Below, piece after piece: positions 56,713-64,000 of a stretch of DNA of 64,000 bases (position 1 is its first letter; every line of letters starts with the position of its first letter). The translations under genes and the position numbers were made by a program. The notes under the pieces were generated by a model. The model was not told the DNA's origin. It did not search any database and worked only from the letters and a program-made list of their open reading frames with translations. The stretch is taken from the NCBI GenBank assembly GCA_963781495.1, contig CAWAFX010000003.1, positions 225,571-289,570 on the forward strand. The letters run 5' to 3'. The stretch is from Mayfieldus sp963781495 (GTDB lineage: Bacteria; Actinomycetota; Thermoleophilia; Solirubrobacterales; 70-9).

Positions 56713-57934
56713 GACGATCGGATGCGTGCTGGTGCCGCGATTCTCGCTTCTCTGCATGGTCGAGGACCGCGAGGCGCTTCTGCAGCGTCCGGCAGCGCTT
56801 GCCCCGGAGCCGGGCGGGGTCCAGGTCCTGGGCGAGGTCAGCGCCGCCGCCGAGGCGCACGGAGTGCGAGCCGGAATAGCGCTCGGCGAAGCGCTTGCGC
56901 GCTGCCCCGACCTCACCCTGGTCCCCCCCGATCCCGAGCACGCGGCAGAGCTCTGGGAGGGGACGCTGGGCCGGCTGGAGGGAATCGGCGCCACGGTCGA
57001 ATCCGAGCGGGCGGGAGAGGCCTTCTTCGCCGCCGACGGCCTGCGGGGCCTGCACGGCGGTATCGGCGGGACGCTGCGGCGGGCGCGGCAGGCGGCCGAG
57101 ATGCCGGCAAGGGTGGCGGCGGGCCCCTCGCGCTTCGTGGCCTATGCCGCCGCGCTCCATCTCCGCGGGCGGCGGCGGGCATCGAGACGGGAGCCGGTGA
57201 TCAGCGCCGCCCGGGCGCGCGAGTTCCTGGGCCCCCTCCCGATCTCCCTGCTCGGCACCCGGCTCGATCCCGAGGGGACCAGCGGCCACGAGCTCGTCGC
57301 GGTGCTGGAGCGGCTGGGCGTGAAGACGCTCGCGATGCTCGCCCAGCTGCCCGAGGACGCGGTGGCCGACCGCTTCGGCCGGCTCGGGCTGCGGGCGCGG
57401 AGGATGGCGCAGGGCGATGACGAGCCGCTGCGGCCACGCGATCTGCGGCTGAGCCTGGTCTCCACGGTCGAGCTTCCGGAGGCGGCGGGCGGTCCGCAGC
57501 TCGAGCGGGCGCTGGCGATGCTGGTCGACCGCCTGCTCGCCGACCCCGCCCGCGGGGGGCGGACGCTGCGGACGCTGCGGCTCGGCGCCCGGATCGCCGG
57601 CGGCGGCGGCTGGCGGCGCGAGGTTGCGCTGCGCCGCCCCAGCGCCTCGCCGGAGCTGCTGCGGATCGCGCTCGTGCCGCGGCTCGCCGAGCTGCCCGGG
57701 CCGGCCTCGACCCTGGTCCTCGAGGCAATCGCTCTCGGGCCCCGCGACGGCGAGCAGCTCGAGCTTGCGCGACGCGAGGCCGAGCGGCGCCGGGCCCGGC
57801 TCGCCGAGGCGGTGCGCCAGGTGCGGGCGGCCGCCGGCCCGGCTGCCCTGCTGCGGGTGCTCGAGGTCGATCCGGGCTCGCGGGTGCCGGAACGGCGGGC
57901 CTTTCTGACCCCGTTCATCCCGCCGCCGCCATGA
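56711..57934 (+). CDS. imuB: ImuB-like Y-family polymerase homologue
   Basis: A 407-residue protein of the DinB/UmuC superfamily that lacks polymerase activity residues but links DnaE2 to the sliding clamp. It starts IGCVLVPRFSLLCMVEDREA (the catalytic Asp of true Y-polymerases is absent). The palm/finger relics are AEAHGVRAGIALGEALARCP and ERAGEAFFAADGLRGLHGG, followed by a helix-hairpin-helix region VAVLERLGVKTLAMLAQLPE and the little-finger part. ATG 56711 overlaps the SOS box, so the mRNA is nearly leaderless. It overlaps the next gene by 4 bases. It is expected to be induced by DNA damage. Confidence 0.9.
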   Translation: MTIGCVLVPRFSLLCMVEDREALLQRPAALAPEPGGVQVLGEVSAAAEAHGVRAGIALGEALARCPDLTLVPPDPEHAAELWEGTLGRLEGIGATVESERAGEAFFAADGLRGLHGGIGGTLRRARQAAEMPARVAAGPSRFVAYAAALHLRGRRRASRREPVISAARAREFLGPLPISLLGTRLDPEGTSGHELVAVLERLGVKTLAMLAQLPEDAVADRFGRLGLRARRMAQGDDEPLRPRDLRLSLVSTVELPEAAGGPQLERALAMLVDRLLADPARGGRTLRTLRLGARIAGGGGWRREVALRRPSASPELLRIALVPRLAELPGPASTLVLEAIALGPRDGEQLELARREAERRRARLAEAVRQVRAAAGPAALLRVLEVDPGSRVPERRAFLTPFIPPPP

Positions 57935-58179
57935 ACCCGCCCCCGCGACGCCTCTATGCCCCGCGGGCGGCGCGGGTTAAGACCGGCGACGACGGCGTGC
58001 CGAGGGCCGTCGGGTCGGTCGCGGTCGAGGCGGTGCGCGAGGAGTGGCTGGTCGAGGACCGCTGGTGGACGCCGCGGCCTTTGCGCCGCCGCTACTTCGA
58101 GCTGGTGCTCGCCGACGGACGCGACGTGGTCGTCTTCGAGGCCGAGGATTCGGCCTCCTGGTACCTGCAGCGGGCCTGA
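57931..58179 (+). CDS. Small DUF6504-like protein between imuB and dnaE2
   Basis: An 82-residue protein with the pattern REEWLVEDRWWTPRPLRRRY, then FELVLADGRDVVVFEAED and SASWYLQRA. Similar small proteins with a WW...RRYF...ADG...WYLQR pattern are found next to imuB/dnaE2 in actinobacteria; I believe this is the DUF6504 type. The role is unknown. Its start overlaps the imuB stop (ATGA), and its stop shares one base with the dnaE2 start (TGATG), so it is made in fixed ratio with the mutasome proteins. ImuA is absent, and this protein might take its place; this is speculation. Confidence 0.75.
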   Translation: MNPPPRRLYAPRAARVKTGDDGVPRAVGSVAVEAVREEWLVEDRWWTPRPLRRRYFELVLADGRDVVVFEAEDSASWYLQRA

Positions 58180-61100
58180 TGGGCGCAGCGTCCCCTCCCC
58201 CCTACGTCGAGCTGCACTGCCACTCGGCCTTCTCGTTTCTCGACGGGACCTCTGACCCGGCCGAGCTTGCCGCCACCGCAGCCGACCTCGGCTATCCGGC
58301 CCTGGCGCTGACCGACCACGACGGGCTCTGGGGATCGATGGAGTTCGCGCAGGCCTGCAAGGCCTTCGGCCTTCACCCGATCACCGGGGCGGAGGTGACG
58401 GTGACCGCCGCCGCTCGACCGTTCCATCTCACCCTCCTGGTCGAGGATGCATGCGGCTACAGGAACCTGTGTCGACTCCTCACCGAGGCCCACAGGCACA
58501 CCCGCGAGGGCCCGCAGCGGAAGGCCGGGCAGCCCAGCGTGGCGCTGGAGGAGGTGGAGCGCCTCTCGAAAGGACTGGTCTGTCTGTCGGGATGCGCGAG
58601 GGAGGGGGCGCTGGCGGGCAGTTGGGAGCGCGGCGAAGCAAGGCAGGCCGAGGAGCTCGGCCGGCGGCTGCTGGCCGCCTTCGGCCGTGACCGCTTCCGG
58701 GTCGAGCTGCAGCGGCCCTACTGGCGCCGCGACCGGGGCCGCAACCGCTGGCTGGCCTCGCTGGCCGAGCGGCTCGGGGTGCCCAGCGTGGCGACCGGCG
58801 ACATCCACAGCCATGACCGCTCCCGCACCCGGCTCCAGGACGCCTTCGTCGCCGTCCGCCTCGGCGCCACCCTGGAGGCCTGCGAGCCGCAGCGGCGCGG
58901 CAACTCGGCCTCCGTCCTGCAATCCCCGGCGGCGATGGCCCAGCGCTTTAGCGACCATCCCGGCGCCGCCGCCGAGAGCGTCCGGCTGGCGGAGCGGCTC
59001 CGCTTCGACCTCAACAGCGAGCTCGGCTACCGCTATCCCGGCGCCGAGGACCCCGATGCCGACCGCCGCCTGGCCGAGCTCAGCCGCGCCCTGCTCGAGC
59101 AGCGCTACGCCGGGCGGCCGCGGCGGCGCGAGGCGCAGGGGCGGCTGGAGGAGGAGCTGCGGATCATCCGCGCGCTTCGCCTCTCGGGCTTCTTCCTGCT
59201 CCACAGCGAGATGCTGGAGCTGGCGCGCGAGGTCGCGGCCGAGGTCCGGGGGCCCGAATCAGCGCGATCCGTACTGCCTCCTGGACGCGGGCGGGGCTCC
59301 AGCGTCAGCTCGATCGTCTGCTATCTGACCGGCCTCTCGCACATCGACCCGGTCGAGGCCGAGCTCTTCCCCGGCCGCTTTCTCAACGAGGAGATCAGCG
59401 CCGTGCCGGACATCGACCTCGACTTCCCGCGCGACATCCGCGAGAAGCTGATCCCGCGCGTGCACGAGCGCTACGGGGCCGACCGCTCGGCCCTGGTCGC
59501 CGCCTTTCCCACCTACCGCCCGAAGGGGGTCGTCCGCGATCTCGGCAAGGCACTCGGCCTGCCGCCGGGTGAGATCGAGCGGGTGGCGCGGATGGTCGAC
59601 TACCACGGCGGGGCTGAGTCGCTGAAGCGCGACGTCGCGACAGCGCTCGGCGAGCGGCGGGCGGAGTCGGTGCGCTGGCAGCGGCTGATCGAGGTCGGCG
59701 CCGAGGCGCTCGGCCTGCCCCGCCACCCCTCCCAGCACCCCGGCGGGATGGTTCTCTCGACCCAGCCGCTGATCGAGATCTGCCCGGTCGTGCCGGCGGC
59801 GATGGAGGGGCGCCAGATCGCCCAGTGGGACAAGGACTCCTGCGCCGACGCCGGGTTTCTGAAGCTCGACCTGCTGGGCCTGGGGATGCTTTCGGCGGTC
59901 GAGCGCTGCGTCGAGGAGGTGGCGCGGGCGCGGGGCGAACGGCTCGACCTCTCGCGGATCCCGATCGACGACGAGGCCACCTATGAGGCGATCCGCCGCG
60001 CCGAGACGACAGGCGTCTTCCAGATCGAGAGCCGGGCCCAGATGCAGATGCTCCCCCGCACCCTGCCCCGCAACCTCGACGACCTCACCGTCCAGGTCGC
60101 GCTGGTGCGGCCGGGGCCGATCCAGGGCGGCGCCATCCACCCCTACATCGAGCGCCGGCGCATGCTGCGCGAGGACCCGGGCTATCAGGTGCCATACGAC
60201 CATCCCTCGCTGGGGCCGGTGCTGAAGGACACCCTGGGAGCGATCGTCTTCCAGGAGCAGGTGATCGAGGTGGCGATGGCGCTGGCCGGCTTCGGCGCCG
60301 GCGAGGCGGAGGGATTGCGGCGGGCGATGAGCCGCAAGCGCTCGCAGGCCGCGATCCAGGCCTACCACGACCGCTTCGTGGGGGGAGCGGTCGCGCACGG
60401 CGTCGCCGTCGCCGTCGCCGAGCGCGTCTGGGGCCAGATCGAGGGCTTCTCGGGCTTCGGCTTTCCGAAGGCCCACTCGGCCGCCTTCGGCCTGCTCGCC
60501 TACCAGTCGGCCTGGCTGCGCGAGCACCGGGCGCCGGAGTTTCTCTGCTCGCTGCTCAACGAGCAGCCGATGGGCTTCTACCCCCCCGACGCCCTGGTCC
60601 ACGAGGCGCAGCGGCGCGGGATCGAGGTGCTGCCGCCGGACGTCTCCCGCAGCCGCGTCCTCTGCCATGTCGAGGAAGCCGATCTGGCGGTGCGGATCGG
60701 GCTCGGATACGTGAACGGGGTCGTCGAGGAGGAGGTCGAGGCCCTGGTCGCGCAGCGCGAGGCCGACGGTCCCTACCGGGGGATCGCCGACCTTGCCTCA
60801 CGCTCCGGGGTCGGGCGCGAAGGACTGGAGCGGCTCGCCTGGGCGGGGGCGCTGGACGGGCTCGAGGCCGACGGGCGCAGAGCGGCGCTGTGGCGGCTCG
60901 GAACCGTGCGCGGCAGCCAGGCGATCGCGGCCGGAACCCAGCTCGCGCTGCCGGTCGAGCCGGCGCAGGCTCCCGGCCTGCCGCAGCTGGGCAGCTGGGA
61001 ACGGCTGCTGGCCGACTATCGCTCGACCGGGATGACACTCGGCGAGCATGCGATGAAGCTGATGCGCCCCGATCTGGGCGCGTCGGTGCGAACGGCGAGC

Positions 61101-61511
61101 GAGTTGGAGACGGTTGGCGACGGCAGTGCGGTCGAGGTCGCCGGGCTGGTGGTCGCCCGCCAGCGGCCGGCGACCGCGAAGGGGGTCGTCTTCATGCTGC
61201 TCGAGGACGAGACCGGGACCATCAACCTCGTCCTCCCGCCTCCGGTCTTCGAGTCCTACCGGGCCGAGGCTCGTACGGCGCCGCTGCTGCGGGCGAGCGG
61301 TCGCCTGGAGCGCCGGCAGGGGGCGACCAACGTCGTCGTCTCGCGCCTGGCACGGCTCGAGCGCCCCGACCTGCCGCTGGCCCAGGTGCGCCAGATCGAG
61401 CCGGCGATCGGCCGCGAGACCGGCCGCCGCGGGCACGGCGACTGGGAACCGATCCCGGAGGAGCTGGCGGCGGTCGCCCCCGCCGCCCACAGCTTCGGCC
61501 GCCGCGGCTGA
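58179..61511 (+). CDS. dnaE2: Error-prone DNA polymerase (DnaE2/ImuC)
   Basis: A 1110-residue C-family polymerase alpha subunit for damage-induced, mutagenic synthesis. The PHP domain starts PPYVELHCHSAFSFLDGTSD with LALTDHDGLWGSMEFA. The polymerase catalytic motif is AVPDIDLDFPRDIREKLIPR. Other blocks are GVFQIESRAQMQMLPRTLPR, VALVRPGPIQGGAIHPY, IVFQEQVIEVAMALAGFG, SGFGFPKAHSAAFGLLAYQS and EFLCSLLNEQPMGFYPPDAL. A C-terminal OB-fold (EVAGLVVARQRPATAKGVVF) lies around residues 985-1070. The start is ATG 58179, coupled to the preceding gene. The 1110-residue length is normal for DnaE2 and shorter than DnaE1. Confidence 0.96.
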   Translation: MGAASPPPYVELHCHSAFSFLDGTSDPAELAATAADLGYPALALTDHDGLWGSMEFAQACKAFGLHPITGAEVTVTAAARPFHLTLLVEDACGYRNLCRLLTEAHRHTREGPQRKAGQPSVALEEVERLSKGLVCLSGCAREGALAGSWERGEARQAEELGRRLLAAFGRDRFRVELQRPYWRRDRGRNRWLASLAERLGVPSVATGDIHSHDRSRTRLQDAFVAVRLGATLEACEPQRRGNSASVLQSPAAMAQRFSDHPGAAAESVRLAERLRFDLNSELGYRYPGAEDPDADRRLAELSRALLEQRYAGRPRRREAQGRLEEELRIIRALRLSGFFLLHSEMLELAREVAAEVRGPESARSVLPPGRGRGSSVSSIVCYLTGLSHIDPVEAELFPGRFLNEEISAVPDIDLDFPRDIREKLIPRVHERYGADRSALVAAFPTYRPKGVVRDLGKALGLPPGEIERVARMVDYHGGAESLKRDVATALGERRAESVRWQRLIEVGAEALGLPRHPSQHPGGMVLSTQPLIEICPVVPAAMEGRQIAQWDKDSCADAGFLKLDLLGLGMLSAVERCVEEVARARGERLDLSRIPIDDEATYEAIRRAETTGVFQIESRAQMQMLPRTLPRNLDDLTVQVALVRPGPIQGGAIHPYIERRRMLREDPGYQVPYDHPSLGPVLKDTLGAIVFQEQVIEVAMALAGFGAGEAEGLRRAMSRKRSQAAIQAYHDRFVGGAVAHGVAVAVAERVWGQIEGFSGFGFPKAHSAAFGLLAYQSAWLREHRAPEFLCSLLNEQPMGFYPPDALVHEAQRRGIEVLPPDVSRSRVLCHVEEADLAVRIGLGYVNGVVEEEVEALVAQREADGPYRGIADLASRSGVGREGLERLAWAGALDGLEADGRRAALWRLGTVRGSQAIAAGTQLALPVEPAQAPGLPQLGSWERLLADYRSTGMTLGEHAMKLMRPDLGASVRTASELETVGDGSAVEVAGLVVARQRPATAKGVVFMLLEDETGTINLVLPPPVFESYRAEARTAPLLRASGRLERRQGATNVVVSRLARLERPDLPLAQVRQIEPAIGRETGRRGHGDWEPIPEELAAVAPAAHSFGRRG

Positions 61512-61527
61512 GCCGAGGCTCCGCGGC

Positions 61528-62463
61528 CTAGTCAGGCCGCTTGTTGCTCTTGCAGTAGGCGAAGGCGGTGATGCCGCTTCCGTTCGGGATGTTCGCGGCG
61601 CCATAGGCGACCACTCGCCAGGTGCGGCTGTCGGCGGGCATCGACATATCGACCACGGGAACGCCGACGTTGGAGAACAGGGGAACGACCGTGAATCCTC
61701 CGGCGACCACGTGCTGGTTCTCCGAGCACTTCACCGCGACCTCTTGCCGCGACTTCTGCGCCAGCGAAGCGAACGCCGATCTCGTCTTCACCTCTCTGCC
61801 GTGCTTCTCGCACAGCGCCGAGACCGTGAGTTGAGTAGTCGGCTGAGCCGGATTGGTCGCCGAAACCGTCCACCTGGAGCCGCTGGACGACCGCCGGCTC
61901 TCGAGGATCCTCAGCGTGCTCGTGGTCTTGTTCGCCGCCGCGGCATCGAACGGCGGCGAGACCGAATAGCCGCCTCCCAGCACCTGGGTGCCGGACGGGC
62001 AGGTCGCCGAGACCGTCTTCGCTATCCCCGAGGCGATGATGGTCGACCGTGAGACCCGAGTGGCGATCTTGCCGAAGCTGTCCTTCTCGCAGCGCACGTA
62101 CGTGGTCAGGCCCGTTGCCGGCTCACCGGCCGGGGACGCGGCCTCCGCGCGCCACTTCAGCTTCCCCGGCGGAAAGCTGATCTGCGGGTAGGTCTGGGCC
62201 CCTGACTTCGTCGCCGGGTCGAACCCGCTCGAGATCGCAAAGCCGCCGCCGGTGGCGTGGTTGTTGTCGGGGCATTTGACGCCGGTCGCCGCCTTGCCGC
62301 CCGCCGCAAGCGGAGCAACCAAAGACCGTGTCGCCCCCTTGCTGTTCTTCGCGGCGGCCGCGACGACCGCGGCGAGCGCCAGGACGAGGACCGCCATGGC
62401 GAGAAGCGCGAGCGCTGCCCGGCGAGCGGCGCCGTTGCCCTCAGACCCGGAGCTCCGGCTCAT
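61528..62463 (-). CDS. Secreted or membrane-anchored protein with three Cys-containing repeats
   Basis: A 311-residue protein with an N-terminal hydrophobic segment (AALALLAMAVLVLALAAVVA, about residues 15-35) serving as signal or anchor. The rest consists of three tandem repeats of about 85 residues. Each begins C-P/S-x(3-4)-H/Q-V/A-x-G-G-G/F-[FY] and ends in x-[YL]-C-[EK]: (1) KCPDNNHATGGGFAIS ... TTYVRCEKD; (2) TCPSGTQVLGGGYSVS ... VSALCEKH; (3) KCSENQHVVAGGFTVV ... AFAYCKS. The two Cys of each repeat probably pair outside the cell. The W-[RT]-V-x-A strand near each end is also shared. The function is unknown. It is convergent with dnaE2. Confidence 0.78.
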   Translation of the reverse strand: MSRSSGSEGNGAARRAALALLAMAVLVLALAAVVAAAAKNSKGATRSLVAPLAAGGKAATGVKCPDNNHATGGGFAISSGFDPATKSGAQTYPQISFPPGKLKWRAEAASPAGEPATGLTTYVRCEKDSFGKIATRVSRSTIIASGIAKTVSATCPSGTQVLGGGYSVSPPFDAAAANKTTSTLRILESRRSSSGSRWTVSATNPAQPTTQLTVSALCEKHGREVKTRSAFASLAQKSRQEVAVKCSENQHVVAGGFTVVPLFSNVGVPVVDMSMPADSRTWRVVAYGAANIPNGSGITAFAYCKSNKRPD

Positions 62464-62651
62464 GGCTCCAGACTACGCCGCCGCCAGCTCCCCCGCGACT
62501 TGGTCATGACCTGGCAGCCCCGGCTGAATACCCACTCCGGGGGGTCGCGAACGGGCGCCGACTTAGGCCAGGGCCGGCCTTCTCGTGCCTGAGATGCAAG
62601 AAGCCCTGCAAATGGGCCCTTCCGTCCGCAGCCGAACGTAGGTTCCCTCCC

Positions 62652-62846
62652 ATGCAGAGACAGAGAAGACAACTCGCCCGCAGGCTCGCCGACGCAGCCG
62701 ACCTGATGCTCGACTTCGCCACCCTCGGCGAGTACGGGCTCGAGCCCGTAGCGGAGCCGCCGCAGTGCCGGCCTGGGAGGAGGCGCTCGAGGCGCCTTTC
62801 CGAGCACTCGCGCGGCTCCGCCCAGCTCGCCCGCGCCGCTCGTTAG
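62652..62846 (+). CDS. Possible small protein, hypothetical
   Basis: A 64-residue frame whose first half (RQLARRLADAADLMLDFATL, then GEYGLEPV) has good amphipathic-helix character, followed by an Arg/Ser-rich tail. There is no strong ribosome-binding site. It lies in the 400-base space between the three-repeat protein and the rRNA terminator. It could be a real small gene or chance. Confidence 0.3.
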   Translation: MQRQRRQLARRLADAADLMLDFATLGEYGLEPVAEPPQCRPGRRRSRRLSEHSRGSAQLARAAR

Positions 62847-62867
62847 CGGCCGCACCGGGAACGAAAA

Positions 62868-62891
62868 AGGGCCGCCCCGAAGGGCGGCCCT
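62868..62891 (-). terminator. Rho-independent terminator of the rRNA operon
   Basis: A perfect 10-bp stem (AGGGCCGCCC / GGGCGGCCCT) with a UUCG loop in the minus-strand RNA is followed by five U. It starts 12 bases after the 5S 3' end. It shares loop and layout with the terminator at 54714-54743. Confidence 0.92.
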
Positions 62892-62902
62892 GAGGTCAAG
62901 AA

Positions 62903-63017
62903 CCGGCGGCGACCTACTCTCCCAGGCGGTTGCCCACCAAGTACCATCGGCGCAGAGGGGCTTAACTGCTCTGTTCGGAATGGGAAGAGGTGTTTCCCCC
63001 TCGCTATTCGCCACCGG
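62903..63017 (-). rRNA. rrf: 5S ribosomal RNA
   Basis: About 115 bases with the conserved 5S core on the minus strand: CCGGTGGCGA start, the ACACCT and CCCATTCCGAACAG segment, GTTAAGCCC, and the closing CGCCGCCGG that pairs with the 5' end. The ends are set by the terminal helix and may be off by a few bases. The 64-base spacer to 23S holds no tRNA. Confidence 0.95.
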
Positions 63018-63081
63018 AAATCTGGCGAGACCACACCCCGGCGGAGCTTGAAAACCGCACAAGACCGGGTAATAGATATCC

Positions 63082-64000
<919 letters not shown>

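Noticed and set aside
63018..63081. A tRNA in the 23S-5S spacer
   Set aside because: The spacer is only 64 bases and has no cloverleaf arms or TTCGA-type T loop.

Overview
The window is high-GC, densely packed bacterial DNA, most likely from an actinobacterium of the class Thermoleophilia (Solirubrobacterales or a relative). The evidence is the gene content: a short EF-Ts; the conserved blocks rpsB-tsf-pyrH-frr-uppS-cdsA-dxr-rseP and cca-pgeF-yggS-sepF-proC-yggT-lspA-rluD; a short HisG paired with HisZ; a MurA with Asp in place of the catalytic Cys; an actinobacterial SOS box in front of imuB/dnaE2; several NTF2/SnoaL-like proteins that start near MSQENVE and end near ALEAAGLRE; and a set of secreted HtaA-like proteins. 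Taxonomy is inferred from protein character, because no database search was possible.

Layout. 0-10.3 kb (minus strand): an EAL protein, an acyl-CoA synthetase, then a translation/isoprenoid/envelope block reading rpsB, tsf, pyrH, frr, uppS, cdsA, a SprT-like protease, dxr and rseP. 10.3-16 kb: a looser, less GC-rich accessory stretch with a PH-like protein, an unrecognised conserved protein, a CPA1 antiporter, a membrane protein and three NTF2-like genes. 16-21.3 kb (minus): the ylm-type division/envelope cluster, in which pgeF carries a frameshift. 21.4-24.6 kb: a PQQ-type beta-propeller protein and a polysaccharide deacetylase (plus), then an ArsR repressor/SRPBCC pair (minus) with an unusually clear promoter-operator. 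24.6-25.4 kb: hisF. 25.5-43.4 kb: a sugar catabolism region holding a secreted galactose mutarotase, a DeoR-type regulator, a xylose operon (xylA, oxidoreductase, xylB, HAD phosphatase), an aldo/keto reductase, an arabinose operon (ABC importer, araB, araA, araD, araM) and galT/galK, where galK is frameshifted. 43.4-50.1 kb: two small proteins, then hisA-H-B-D-G-Z and murA. 50.2-56.0 kb: an HD protein and four HtaA-like secreted paralogues, the fourth broken by several indels. 56.2-61.5 kb: a lipoprotein and an SOS-controlled mutasome (imuB, small protein, dnaE2). 61.5-64 kb: a repeat-bearing secreted protein, then the end of an rRNA operon (5S and the 3' part of 23S, minus strand).

How the genes work together. 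Arabinose and xylose both converge on D-xylulose 5-phosphate (AraA-AraB-AraD and XylA-XylB). A ribose/fructose-type ABC importer heads the arabinose operon behind two direct repeats spaced 21 bp apart, which look like regulator sites. Galactose is handled by GalM, GalK and GalT. The his genes are split: hisF lies 18 kb away from hisA on the far side of the sugar genes. Tight overlaps (ATGA, GTGA, TTGA) indicate strong translational coupling through most minus-strand operons. Single-base indels break two normally conserved genes (pgeF, galK) and one HtaA paralogue, so some sequence error in this assembly is a real possibility.
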